Part shown: piece by piece, positions 1 to 10,899 of the stretch
How the letters are laid out: the number at the start of each line of letters is the position of its first letter
Position numbering within the stretch: the first letter of the stretch is position 1
From: Larix kaempferi
Taxonomy: Eukaryota > Streptophyta > Pinopsida > Pinales > Pinaceae
DNA length: 64,000 nt
Assembly: GCA_027924585.1 (NCBI GenBank)
Contig: BSBM01000068.1
Coordinates: 9,627,001 to 9,691,000 of the forward strand
Direction of reading: 5' to 3'
The notes under the pieces: generated by a model
Told to the model about the DNA's origin: nothing
Seen by the model: the letters and a program-made list of their open reading frames with translations, nothing else
Database searches by the model: none
Translations under genes and position numbers: made by a program

Positions 1-670
1 GATTGATTCAATTCCTTAATATTCAGAATTGGTGTGTTGAGTATAGCTGAGTGTGAATTCCTTAATTAGTGATACGATTGGATTGCACAGTCATTTCTAT
101 TACATTTATAGAGGAATAGATGAATGGTGAATGTTGAATTAGAATTACTCCTGCAATGAATTCATGCATTAAGTGATTATTGGAACTTTGTTGTTAATGT
201 GTAATGGTAGAGGTAGACTGTAGAATTTAATTAGTTTGTTCAATTTCTTCATTTCAGCTGTGGTTTATCGAATTGTTTCCCTAGGAATTTCTCAGTTTAT
301 TGAATTAGATTTAGAAATTAATTGTTTTTTGTAGTATGACAGAGTATTGTTAATTGTTGATTTCTTTCTGTAGCATAGCAGAGTGTTATATCATACCAGA
401 ACATTTCTTGAAGCTAATAGTTAAATGCTTGGATTTGATTGCAAGATTCTTTTTGTAATTGGAAAATTCTTAGGAGTCCATTCACCAAAAGACTGCATCC
501 TAATTTCAATTTGGTAATTCATTAATCTCCTCTGTGTTAAGATCATCCATGTTGCAGTGTCTGGAATATATTTTGCTTGGTAGCTCATAAGACTTTGTGG
601 CCATGGGTTGATAATTTATGAATAGCTTTCTATTTTCGGTTGAATCAAAAAGGAATTAAAGAGCTCGTCA
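1..670. mobile_element. End of an unidentified insertion in A's 3' LTR
   Basis: This AT-rich block has no credible coding region. It stops abruptly at 670, where the sequence begins to match the right-hand LTR of element A (matching stretch starts near 14256). It ends in CA and is followed by acatg (671-675), as expected if an element ending in CA was inserted with a 5-bp target duplication. The other end lies outside the window, so neither the duplication nor the family can be confirmed. A deletion or rearrangement breakpoint is the alternative. Confidence 0.4.
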
Positions 671-2077
671 ACATGAACATGCAGACAACCAATTTATCCA
701 CCATTTCACATATACCAAATAAAATAATGTAATAAAAATGAAACATAAGAGATATACTTATCTCAAAATAAGGGCAACTGGATGCAATAGGACAACTTTC
801 CTCCCAGCCATAGACACAGTCAAGCCTTCCTCGCTTGAACAGGTCACCCTTGAGCTGAGACCATGGATCCATGGGTAGAGCTACACTTAGTCTATAAACT
901 CTCGGAACTACCTCCTCTGAGAACCACAATGCTTCCCACTACTACTTTCATGTCCGTCTCCACTGCCTATGGGATGTGACTCCTCTCACCAACCCATTTC
1001 CCGGCATCCTGTGAGAGAACTTAGACTAGTATAGTGACATAATGGAAGCAAAGGGAAAAAATAGACTATCTCTAAGTCTCAACACACTCTCAATACTAAC
1101 AACATTCCCAAGATGGTGAGATAACGCAATACAAGTGATCCAAAGCTCAATATTAGCTTCAACAAGCAGAGAGTATATGTATAAATAGCTTAAGGAGGGA
1201 AATTCAAACCCAAGGTGGCCAACTAGAATGGGTTTTGAGTGTGGTTGGGATTCATCGTGGAGACTTAACTCAAATTAGTGGAGTGGTGGCCTAGTTAGGA
1301 CATTCCCTTTCCCATATTAGCACTATGAGGAGGAGTTACCAAAAACCAAGGAGTGGAGCCATGAAGAGCACAAGGAGGCGCACTAATGCATAAGGGGGTT
1401 ACAAAACATGAAGGAGGGCGAATTTGGTGAAAGAGGGAATCCAATAGGGTCATAAATATCATGTAAGCACAAAAATAGGGATGAATGGAGGAGTGGGGCA
1501 CACTTATGGAGGTGTAGGCACAAATTAAGGAGGTGGAAACTAAATTCAAGCTTACAACTCCTAGAATCTAGGAAGAGGGCTCATAAGTGACAAAATCAAA
1601 TAAAGAGGAGGGAATTTATCCCAAGGAGGGTGCACTAGGAATGAGGGGCCCACTATAGTATGTATAAGGTGCAATAATAACTCTATAGTTCATAAAAATA
1701 AAAAATGGATTTCGTTGTACAATGTTTGGGTAACCAACACTATTAAAGTCACCAAGGCACAAAATGAACTAGGATTGAATACTACCATCCAACAACAAGT
1801 TATAGGGTTCTAGGTATGTCCCCCATTCCCCCTCACTCTGTGTGATCCATGGTCTCCCATACTCTTTTAGTTGCCTTTGCTCAGCCAATTGTTTATTTAA
1901 TTAATAGAAACAATCATTTCAAAGATAACAATAATGACAATAACAATAAAAACAACATTAACATTAATAATAGTAATGCCAAAGTCCATAATAACATCAT
2001 CAAACAAATGAGCATAAGTCCATAGTCACATTAACAAATAGAACATAATTCCATGGCTTAATAGCCGAGGTATTACA
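671..2077 (-). repeat. 3' LTR of element A, truncated at its left side
   Basis: It matches the right LTR from about 14256 to 14977 and from 17009 to 17685, skipping the solo LTR there. In minus-strand reading it begins TGTAATACCTCGG at 2077. About 985 bp of the LTR, equivalent to 13270-14255, is missing to the left because another sequence occupies 1-670. It contains an AAT/AAC-rich stretch near 1921-1980 that is present in both copies. Apparent ORFs inside it are not conserved and are not genes. Confidence 0.85.
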
Positions 2078-2078
2078 T

Positions 2079-2092
2079 CCCCCTCCCCCTTA
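2079..2092 (-). other. Polypurine tract of element A
   Basis: In minus-strand reading an A/G tract rich in G runs lies immediately upstream of the 3' LTR start (TGTAATACC). It would prime plus-strand DNA synthesis. Position and composition fit well. Confidence 0.8.
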
Positions 2093-2149
2093 AACAATGC
2101 ATCGCCATCGATGCATATTTATTACATACATGCCGCAAAAACCAAAATT

Positions 2150-2323
2150 TCAAAATAGATGAGGGTATGCTTCCCACATAGCATCTTCCATCTCCCAAGT
2201 CGCATCCTTAGGGATGTAATGGGTCCATTGGAACTTTACGTGCCTGATCTCTCAATTCCGAAGCAGCTTGACCTTGTTACCCAAAATGGCAATAGGTTGT
2301 ATCAAAAAATCCCCTTCTGGTTC
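2150..2323 (-). pseudogene. Chromodomain end of element A polyprotein
   Basis: Minus-strand reading gives a typical integrase C-terminal chromodomain with VKFQW, then DATWE, then a run ending YPHLF before a TGA stop at 2150-2152. In the family this domain directs integration to marked chromatin. One in-frame TGA interrupts it just before the conserved EIRHVKFQW stretch. It is separated from the integrase by a CA-repeat region that disrupts the frame. Catalogues based only on long ORFs would miss it. Confidence 0.8.
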
Positions 2324-2367
2324 CGCCTAGATCATAATTACATTCGATCACACGATTAGTACCATGT

Positions 2368-2388
2368 ACACACACACACACACACACA
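2368..2388. repeat. (CA)n microsatellite inside element A pol
   Basis: About ten CA dinucleotides followed by TATATA lie between the integrase C-terminal part and the chromodomain of element A. On the minus strand the tract adds a run of alternating Cys-Val codons before a stop. It is therefore a slippage product that arose in, or was tolerated by, a dead coding region. Confidence 0.9.
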
Positions 2389-2399
2389 TATATAAAATA

Positions 2400-3546
2400 A
2401 AAGCACTCTAATTACCCGGATCACATTCCAATCAATTACATGGTTAGCATTAGGTATATAATTTTTCAATAAAGGGACACGAAATACATTGTGTACTCTA
2501 ATGCAAGCAGGTAGATCCAACTCATAAGCAATAGGTCCTATTTTAGCTAAGACATCCAAAGGTACACAATATCTGGCAGCTATCTTGGAGCAATTTCCGA
2601 AGTTTAAGGAACTTTTCTTTGGTCTAACTTTCAAGAACACGTGATCTCCAACTTGAATCTTTCTGGTAGTCCTACTCTGATATGCATAGATTTTCTGCCT
2701 ATCTTGATTTGCCTTTAGATTTTTCTTTATCTTAACCATTTGATCCTCCATATTCTTTAATAATTTTGGTCCAACAATGACTCTATCTGTTGGGTTATCC
2801 CAACTGATGGGAGTATTGCACTTCCTTCCATACATGGCCTCAAAAGGACTCATCTTCAAAGAGGAATGATATCCATTGTTATAAGAAAATTCCACCAAGT
2901 GTAAATAATCTTCCCCCTTAGATGGTTGATCCATCACATACATCCTCAACATATCTTCAATCACTTGGTTAACTCTTTATGTCTTTCCATCTATCTTAGG
3001 GTGGTATGTTCTACACATGTTTAGATTTGTTCCAAACCACTCAAACAATCCTTTCCAAAATTTAGAAGTAAATTTAGAATCTCTGTCCAATACTATAGCC
3101 TTGGGAATACCATGCAATCTGGATACTTCTCTCATGTAAATATTTGCAGTGTTAGTTGCTTTATGAGATGTATTTACTCGAATGAAATTTGTTGCCATAG
3201 TCAACTTATCTACCATAACCATGATGACTTCACTTTGCAATCTTGTCTTAGGAAACTTGGTGATGAAATCCATCGTCACTACATCCCATTTCCATTCTGG
3301 TATTGGCAAGGGATGCAAAAATCCCACTGGATGTTGATTTTCAGTTTTAACTTTTTGACATTCCATGCACCTAGCTATATATTTTGAAAAATCATTCTTC
3401 ATCCCTGGCCAATAGTATTGTTTCCTTATTGTTGTTATTGTCTTCTGATAAACCGAATGTTCGGCATAAGGAACATCATGCATTTCCATCAGAACCATCT
3501 TCCTTATATCTCCAACATTGGGAACATAAACTCTATCTCTATGCAT
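2400..3546 (-). pseudogene. Integrase of element A
   Basis: Two stretches in one frame, 3546-2977 and 2964-2400, are separated by a TAA at the position of a conserved Glu codon (DGKT-stop-RVNQ). Visible parts in order are the HHCC zinc-binding region (CMECQK), the DD-E core with MDFITKFP and LDRDSKF, the ending NNGYHSSLKMSPFEAMYGR, and the C-terminal beta-barrel ending HNVFRVPLLKNY. The enzyme joins retrotransposon cDNA to chromosomal DNA. The stop falls next to the catalytic Glu, so the copy is dead. The distal extension of this ORF is CA-repeat translation. Confidence 0.85.
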
Positions 3547-3609
3547 GAGGATCCCATTTTATTTCAACTTATAATTATCAAATTTGTGTGGAACTTTCGG
3601 TTGTTGCAG

Positions 3610-4290
3610 TCATTCTTTTACCTGTTGATAAAGTTCATTTGTAACATTGGCTTCAATGATCTTATCCTTTAAATCTGATGTACTTGTGATGATAGTTTCT
3701 ACATGCATCACATGTATCTTCCTACTAAGTGCATCAACTACCTTATTTTCCTTATCTTTGATATGCTTGATGTCAAATTCATATTCACATAATAACTCCA
3801 ATCATATCCTTTGTCTTGCATTCAAATTAGGCTGCTCAAACAAGTACTTTAACCCATCATGATCAGTTCTTAACTCAAACTTCTTATCCATTAGATTATG
3901 TCTCCACATATTTAGAGCATGGATGATAGATGCAAGCTCTTAGTCATGGGTGGCATAGTTCTGCTCAAGTTACTTTAACTTTATAGATTCCTAACTAATC
4001 ACATGTCCATTCTGCATCAATACTCCACCAATGCTTTTCTTACATGCATATGTGCGCACAACAAAGTTTCCTTCAGGATTTGAAATCTTTAGAACAGGTG
4101 CACTAGTAATCATTTCCTTAAGTCTTTGAAAAATATCTTCACATGTAGGAGTCCAATCAAACTTCACACCCTTCTTCTATAAATATGTGATAGGATGAGC
4201 TAAATTTGAGAATCCTTCGATGAACCTTCGGTAGTACCTAGCTAATTGCATGAAAGATATTACTTCCGATACATTCTTAGGTGTTGTCCA
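3610..4290 (-). pseudogene. RNase H region of element A
   Basis: This lies between RT and integrase, as expected for RNase H. The only long open part (3801-3610) carries the family's YEFDIKHIKDKENKVVDALSR hallmark, with DALSR conserved across Ty3/gypsy. Stops and frameshifts cover the rest. The domain degrades RNA in the RNA/DNA hybrid during reverse transcription. Catalytic residues were not resolved in the broken part. Confidence 0.65.
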
Positions 4291-5007
4291 TTACATAATG
4301 GATCTTATATTTTCAGGATCTACTGAAACACCTTCTTCAAATATGATATGTCCTAAGTAATGAATTATGCCTTGATAAAAATAACACTCTGTTAGCTTGG
4401 CATACAACTGTTGTTCTCTAATAACTTGCATTACTAGTCTTAGATGTTCCTCATGCTCTTCTTCTATCTTGGAATAGATAAGGATGTTATGTAAGAATAC
4501 AATCACAAACTTATCTAAGTATTTTATAAAAACTCCATTCATCAAGCTCATGAATACTGCAGGTGCATTTTTTAGCCCAAAAGTTACCACAGTGAACTCA
4601 TAATGTCCATACCTTGTTCTAAACTTTGTCTTACTGATATCTTCATCCTTAATCCTAATCTGGTGGTATCCCGATCTCAAATATATCTTCGAAAACACTT
4701 TGGATCCTCTCAACTGATCAAATAAGTCATCAATCCTTGGCAAGGGGTACTTGTTTTTTATTGTTGCTTTGTTCAATTGTCTATAGTGTATGCAAAGTCT
4801 TAGAGTTCCATCCTTCTTCTTCATAAATAACACAGGAGCTCCCCAAGGTGAAACACTAGGTATTATGTAACATTTCTTTAGTAGATCCTCTAGCTGCATC
4901 TGTAATTCCTTTAACCCTAGAGTAATCCGTCTATAAGCTACTTTAGATGAAGGTACTATCCCTGGAACCAAGTCAATAGAAAAATCAATGTCCCTCTTAA
5001 GAGGCAT
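4291..5007 (-). pseudogene. Reverse transcriptase of element A, active site mutated
   Basis: A 238-codon open stretch carries recognisable Ty3/gypsy RT blocks: [13 protein letters not shown], the [20 protein letters not shown] block, [22 protein letters not shown] and [10 protein letters not shown]. The catalytic F-x-D-D box appears as FLHN ([12 protein letters not shown]), so both metal-binding aspartates are lost. The nearby KIYLRSG has Tyr where Asp is normal. The copy cannot polymerise. RNase H and integrase follow downstream on the minus strand. Confidence 0.9.
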
Positions 5008-5199
5008 TCCTGGCAGTTATTGAAATATATCTGCAAATCCTTGTAGTACTGGATAATCCTATAGTTTTGGATATTTTTCTTCTTTTGACTCTTCCATATG
5101 AATGGAATATAACTGGCATCCCTTTCTGATACATTTCTTCAATTGTAGAGTTGTGACCTACCTCAGGGATATGGGTCTAGGTATACCTTTTACTGTCAC

Positions 5200-5604
5200 T
5201 CAGTTTCCTTCTTCATCCAAACAAGTATAATTTTTATTATGACAATCCAATATGGCATGGTGTTCATCCAACCAATCCATGCCAATCAATACATTATATA
5301 ACCCTAAGGGTATGATGTTTAAGTCTCCAAAGGTTTTCAATCCATTCATTTCTAAGGGACACACTTTCACAAATTCTGTGATTTTCCTCTTGGCTCCTGT
5401 AGCTAATTGTACTAGATTTGTTGTTTCAAGTTTAATTTTCTTCAAATGACATTTCTCAATTAGATTAGGTGCAATGTAACTATTTATAGCTCCATAATCA
5501 ATGAAAATAGCTATGGTTTTATTAGCAATATTGCCTGCTACCTCAATCATTCGAGGTTGGTGGTCAGCTTGCCTCCCATCCAGGGTTGCATAGATCCTTT
5601 GCAC
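5200..5604 (-). pseudogene. Aspartic protease of element A, active site mutated
   Basis: This retropepsin-like segment lies between Gag and RT. The catalytic motif normally read as D-S/T-G-A is IDYGAINSYI here, with Tyr replacing the Ser/Thr. The later hydrophobic-Gly flap and the VLIGMDWLDEHHAILDC block are clear. The enzyme would cut the Gag-Pol polyprotein inside virus-like particles. The substitution makes activity unlikely. Confidence 0.8.
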
Positions 5605-5634
5605 ACTTCCACCTACATCTCCAACAGTTGAATC

Positions 5635-5895
5635 CTATTGAATGTTGTGAAGGATATTTTTCTTACATGGGAACTGATTGGAAAAGTGATTTTCCTTGCA
5701 TATCCAACATTCCACGGGTGGTATTTTCCCCGAAGGCTCTTCCCTTGGCTGTCCTTGTTGATAAGAATTACCGTTTCTAAATTGTGAAGGTTGGAAACCT
5801 TTCTTTCTTTGATCTTGTTTTTTATTCTTCATATCCTTCCAATTATTTTGATATGGGGCCTTTCTCTTATTCTATTCAAATAAGTGTTTTGCCTT
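5635..5895 (-). pseudogene. C-terminal Gag part of element A with zinc knuckle
   Basis: This basic, Gln-rich segment continues directly from the gag piece right of element B, across the 5-bp duplication gcctt. It includes CWICKENHFSNQFPC, a CCHC-like zinc knuckle of plant Ty3/gypsy Gag in which the expected last Cys is Phe. The knuckle would bind genomic RNA during packaging. An in-frame stop lies close to the junction. Confidence 0.75.
5891..5895 (+). repeat. Left target-site duplication of element B (gcctt)
   Basis: The same 5 bp occurs at 11982-11986, directly after the 3' LTR. Element A gag reads through once one copy is removed. Confidence 0.95.
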
Positions 5896-6270
5896 TGTTA
5901 GGAACCCATGTCTTTACTTTATTAGTATGTTGTTATTGGACGCATATGATTTGTAAGTCGTCCCGTAGTATTTGTTGATCAATAGTTTGTGTTATTGTTG
6001 TTGGCGCATATGCTTTGTAAGTCTCCCGTAGTATTGTTGATCCATAGTTTGTAGCGGCCCATGGTTTTGACCCATAGTATTAGCACCTAGACTTAGTATA
6101 TAAGTGTGTGTTGAGACCTATGAAGGCACCGTGAAGTTATTTGTATTGAGCTTGCTCATAGGAGGTTGCCCCCTCGAAGTGGCCTGTGATCAATATAAAA
6201 GTGATTATGAGTTCTGTCATTTATGCTATTTCGCATATTCCTATTAATTAATTGTTGCAGGTGCATCATA
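5896..6270 (+). repeat. 5' LTR of element B
   Basis: It starts TGTTAGGAACCC and ends CATCATA, where the 3' copy ends CATCACA. Inside, a block of about 50 bp containing GCATATG, TTTGTAAGTC and TAGTATTGTTGATC occurs twice, so the LTR itself carries a tandem duplication. TATATAAGTG near 6100 could be a TATA box. Confidence 0.95.
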
Positions 6271-6272
6271 TC

Positions 6273-6284
6273 TGGTATCAGAGC
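6273..6284 (+). other. Primer-binding site of element B (tRNA-iMet)
   Basis: TGGTATCAGAGC lies two bases after the 5' LTR and is a perfect 12-base match to the usual initiator-methionine tRNA primer site of plant LTR elements. Confidence 0.95.
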
Positions 6285-7312
6285 ACTTTCTTGGGCTCGC
6301 TGGGTGAAATTTCTGCCAATTTTTTTTTCGCATCTGTTGCAGGTTCGGATTTGGGAATAATCCCTATCCGCTTAACTGTGGGAAGTACTTGGACATAAGC
6401 CCTAAAAATCATTGTGAGGAGTACCAAAGGAACCCCGAAGTAGATAGCCCATTGAGAGGACCTGCCAGCGAAAAGGGCAACAACCCCTACCTGATTGACT
6501 AGTTCCCACCCGTGAGGTAAACCAAGAGTTGTCATTTGTGGCAAAGCGGTTAATAGTTTTACCTGAGCCATGGAGTGAGGGGTACTGCCCCAATACGCAA
6601 GCCTTCAAACAGAATTGGTGGCCGAGTGAAACCCCTGAACTGTTAGGAAGCCGCACATACCTGGGGTCCATATCTACTTTCAGCTGAACTATTGTCGATC
6701 ACTACTGCGTCGTTTCAGATCCATTTTGCAAGTCATTTCAAATCCATTTTGCAAGCCGTTCCAGATCCATTTTGCAAGCTATTCCAGATCTAGTCATTTT
6801 CAATCCATTCGACGCTATTCCAGATCCCTTCCGAGCCGTAGCCACTCTAGTCTAAAAAAAAAAAGAGTATAAAATTCAGTTTTTTATCCATATCTCCCTT
6901 ATTTTCACTCTGTTTCCCTTGAAATTTTCGGGGAACCCCTGTCATCCCATTCTTCATATTTCATTCCTGAGGACCATATCCCCAATTCCCCTTCCCACAA
7001 TCCGAAAGCCCACATTTGTCTATTTTTAGGGTTTGCCATAACTTCCTCAGATTTCATCCAATCACCTTCAAATTTTGCCACAGAGTTCCTTTCTGAATTC
7101 TGCTTCTTTGTCCCCCTCTACCAAAATTTCTATTCTTTCACCCCGCTTCTGAAAATCCTCATTTTTGGCTTCCCTGTCTAGTCGACAGTGTCTAACACCT
7201 AGTCAAACCCCAATTACCCTTCAGATTTTTTCCCAAGTCCAGATTTTCCCTTACTGAAGCAGTTTCTATTTTTGTTTTCCTACCTAGTCAAAAAAAAAAA
7301 AAACTCCTGGTT
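6285..7312 (+). other. Leader of element B with 23-bp tandem repeat
   Basis: This is about 1 kb of untranslated leader before gag. At 6711-6790 a 23-bp unit (cgttccagatccattttgcaag) is repeated about 3.5 times with a few changes. The rest is C/T-rich with poly(A) runs near 6856 and 7289. Element F's leader has a different tandem repeat. No coding region is supported. Confidence 0.75.
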
Positions 7313-8980
7313 ATGGTTGTCACCCGTGCAGGAGCAAAAACCATGGAAGAAGCACTTGCACCCATCCAAGCCAAACTCCAGGATCTGGATGAAAAATTTC
7401 TCGGCCTCCATCTTGAACATTCAGTTATGAATAACAAACGGCAGTCCAAGTCTTCATCCGACAATGGGTTCTCTTCTTCCAGCAATTTCCGTGGTCCGAA
7501 GCTTGATTTTCCTCGCTTCAATGGTATTGATCCAACTGGATGGATCTATCATGCTGAACAATATTTCAGTCTGCATAATACTTTTGATGTCAACAAAGTT
7601 CTGCCGGCATCATTTCACTTGGAACAAGAAGCTCTTCAATGGTACCGTTGGTACATCAAGGCTCATCCAGAGCCCAAATGGTCAGACTTTTGCCAGCTCC
7701 TTTTGCAACGATTTGGTCCTAGTGCTTTTGATGACTTCACCGGAGCCCTCACTAAACTTCTCCAAATTGGAACTGTGAGAGAGTATCAAACCGAATTTGA
7801 GAACCTAGCCAACCACACCGAAGGATTGTCTGATGACTTTTACCGGATTTGTTTTATCAGTGGTCTAAAGGATGCCATCCGCTCTGAGGTCAAAATGTTA
7901 TGTCCCACCACAATGATGGAAGCCCTAGGGTTGGCTAAGTTGGAAGAAGACAATATTGCAGCCCAACAACGCTCCAAGCCCACTTTTGTTCCCTTCCGAA
8001 ATATGGGTTCTCAGCGACCACCTATACCGCAGGCTCCTCGACCGACTCCTACCAAGCGTTTGTCTGAAACAAAGATGCAAGCACGCAGAGAAAAGGGGCT
8101 TTGCTATAATTGTGATGAGAAATTCACTCGGGGACATAGATGTGTTCAGCAAAATCTCTACCTCTTGGATGTGGAGTCTCCGCCTGCCTCTGAAATTGGT
8201 GACGAAGATCCAGAAACACTGGATGCTCCGGTCGACATTCAGGAACCGCCTATTGACCCTCCGTCTCAGGATGACCATCCAGAGATATCTCTCCATGCTT
8301 TAGCTGGAATCACCACCCCCCAAACAATGCGGGTCAGGGGTTACTTCAAGAAGCTTCCTCTTACAATACTCATTGATTCTGGTAGCACTCATAATTTCAT
8401 TGACCCTCGGATCGCCAAACAAGTTGATTGTTTTATCCATCCTTGCTCCAACTTTGAAGTCATGGTTGCCAATGGGGGCACCTTACCTTGCAAAGGGAAG
8501 TGTCTAAATGTGCGTATCTCTATGGGAGATTATACCTTGCGCTCTGACATGTTTGCCTTTCCCTTAGGAGGATGTGATGTGGTTTTGGGTGCTCAATGGC
8601 TACGCACCCTTGGCCCTATCTTATGGGATTTTGTTGAACTTTGGATGCAGTTTTCCCTCAATGGACAAAAACACACATTGACAGGATTACAACCAGGTTC
8701 TCTCAGCATCATCAGTTCACATCGCATGGAAAAACTCCTCAAGAAGAATTCACATGGTGTCATCGCTCAGATCCATTCCATTCAGATGCAACCATCAACG
8801 GTCTCCACTACTCCTTTGGATCTACAACAAATTCTGGATCGATATACAGGTGTCTTTGCTGAACCAGTGGGATTTCCACCTTCCAGGCCAGAAGACCATC
8901 GTATTCAGCTCCTTCCTGGCAGCGTTCCTTCCAACATCAGGCCCTATCGCTACCCATTTCACCAAAAAACAGAGATTTAA
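7313..8980 (+). pseudogene. Gag-protease of element B, ends at premature TAA
   Basis: The 555-codon frame starts MVVTRAGAKTMEEAL, typical for this chromovirus group, and the same start is seen in element F. Residues about 60-230 are the retrotransposon Gag domain (HLEQEALQWYRWYIKAHPEPKW). A Cys-His knuckle LCYNCDEKFTRGHRC follows near residue 262. The aspartic protease with intact LIDSGSTHNFI follows near residue 350, then the linker to RT. The frame ends at TAA (8978-8980) but continues in phase into RT, so this stop is a mutation and not the natural end. The products would form particles and process the polyprotein. Confidence 0.92.
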
Positions 8981-9508
8981 ATGCTCGTTCGAGACTTATT
9001 GAAGCAAGGTATTATTCGCCCAAGCACTAGTTCCTTTTCTTCTCCAGTTATTCTTGTCCGCAAAAAAGATGGGTCATGGCGCCTCTGCATTGACTTCCGA
9101 GCACTTAATCACCTCACAATCAAGGATAAGTTTCTAATTCCTATTGTTGATGAGATTCTTGATGAGCTTCATGGGGCTCACTTTTTCTCCAAGTTGGATC
9201 TTCGTTCTGGGTATCATCAAATTCGGGTTCATGAGGATGATATCCCTAAAACATCTTTCCGCACACATGATGGCCATTATGAGTTTTTGGTCATTCTCTT
9301 TGGCCTCACTAATGCTCCTTCCACATTCCAGGCCTTAATGAATAAAATATTTCGACCCTCCTTGCGGAAATTCATTCTGGTATTCTTTGATGATATCCTC
9401 ATCTACAGTAAAACATGGGATGAACATCTCCAGCATCTGGATCTTGTCATGCAACTTTTATCTGACCATCATCTCCATGACAAGCAGTCTAAATGTGTTT
9501 TTGGATAG
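8981..9508 (+). pseudogene. Reverse transcriptase of element B
   Basis: In frame with gag-protease. Family blocks visible include [49 protein letters not shown] and the intact catalytic [15 protein letters not shown] ends the frame just before KEFEYLGH, replacing an expected Gln codon. About 25 residues normally found between YLGHI and LKSLRGFLGLTGYY are missing and the frame shifts. RT would copy element RNA into cDNA; this copy is broken at the fingers/thumb boundary. Confidence 0.92.
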
Positions 9509-9549
9509 AAGGAATTTGAGTATCTCGGGCACATTGGCCGCATCCTCAG

Positions 9550-9990
9550 ACACTCAAGAGCCTTCGTGGTTTTTTGGGGTTGACTGGATACTACCGCAAG
9601 TTTGTCAAGGATTATGGGAATATTGCAGCTCCATTAACTGCTCTATTGAAAAAGGATGCTTTTACATGGACACCTGCTGCTCAGTGTGCATTTGACAAAC
9701 TTAAACAAGCTATGTGTACTACACCTGTGCTAGCCATGCCTGATTTTTCCAACCCCTTCACTATTGAGAGTGATGCTTGCGGCAATGGACTTGGTGTTGT
9801 TCTCCTTCAAGATGAACACCCCATTACATTCACCAGCAAAGCCCTTTTAGGTAAGAATTTAGCTGCCTCTCCCTATGAGAAGGAAATGATGGCTATTTTG
9901 CATGCAGTACAGAAGTGGCGCCCATACCTATTAGGGAATCATTTCTGCATCAAGACTGATCACCAGAGTCTGAAATATTTCTTGGACTAG
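9550..9990 (+). pseudogene. RT thumb and RNase H of element B
   Basis: This resumes in a different frame after the small deletion with LKSLRGFLGLTGYYRKF (the thumb). RNase H follows: TIESDACGNGLGVVL with the first catalytic Asp, SPYEKEMMAILHAVQKWRPYL with the Glu, and IKTDHQSLKYFLD with the next Asp. A TAG at 9988 replaces a Gln expected before RVSSP, after which the same frame continues. The domain removes template RNA during cDNA synthesis. Confidence 0.9.
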
Positions 9991-10899
9991 CGTGTCTCCT
10001 CCCCGACACAACAGAAATGGGCTAGCAAACTCATGGTTTATGACTATGAGATCACTTACAATAAGGGTAAAGACAGTATTGTGGCAGATGCTCTTTCTCG
10101 CACATTTGATGCCCAAGGTTCTCTTTCAACTATTTCTATGCCTATTCCAAATTGGTTGCAATCTGTTCAACAGGGTTATGTCAATGACTCTTCCTTATCT
10201 CAAATCATCCAACGCTTGACCGACAACCCTTCTGCTGTACCACATTACTCTTGGGATGGTGCTTCTCTGCAATACAAGGGTCATCTGGTGCTTCCCCAGA
10301 GCACAGATCTTCAACAGGCTATCTTCTATGAACTCCATGCTTCTCCATCGGTAGGGCACTCCGGGTTCCTCAAAACGTATGAACGAGCACGGCGTAACTT
10401 CTTTTGGCAGGGCATGAAAAGTACAATTCAACAAATGGTGGCCGAATGTGATACCTGCCAGCACAAGAAGGGTGAAACAACACTCCTTCCAGGATTGCTT
10501 GAACCCTTGCCCATACCTACACGGATTTGGACAGATATTTCTATGGATTTCATTGAAGGGATCCCTAAATCTGGCGGGAAGACAGTGATTCTCATTGTGG
10601 TTGATCGCCTCTCCAAAAATAGCCATTTTTGTGCTCTCAACCATCACTATACAGCCTCCTCCATCGCTCAAATTTTCCTGGACCAGATCTTTCGTCTTCA
10701 TGGCATCCCTTCTTCCATTGTCTCGGATCATGATGCGACTTTCACCAGTCATTTTTGGACAGAACTATTTCGCCACACTGGCACCAAACTGAAGATGAGT
10801 TCAGGGTATCACCCACAAACAGATGGTCAGACTGAAATTATCAATAAATGCTTGGAAACTTATCTTCGTTGCTTCACCTCGAAACAACAACATCAGTAG
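9991..10899 (+). pseudogene. RNase H end and integrase core of element B
   Basis: In frame after the TAG at 9988. It begins with the tethering region ending DALSRTF. The integrase zinc-binding site follows (HASPSVGHSGF ... CDTCQHKK) with all His and Cys ligands present. The DD-E core shows SMDFIEGIP, VSDHDATFTSHFW and PQTDGQTEIINK, so all three acidic residues remain. A TAG at 10897 replaces an expected Trp before EKWLPLAKWWYN. Integrase would insert the cDNA into host DNA. Confidence 0.92.

Noticed and set aside
2159-2359. Plus-strand ORF of 66 codons
   Set aside because: It lies antisense to the chromodomain of element A.
7288-10792. Many overlapping ORFs on both strands within element B
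   Set aside because: They are shadows of the gag-pol frame; only the frame with retroelement motifs is kept.
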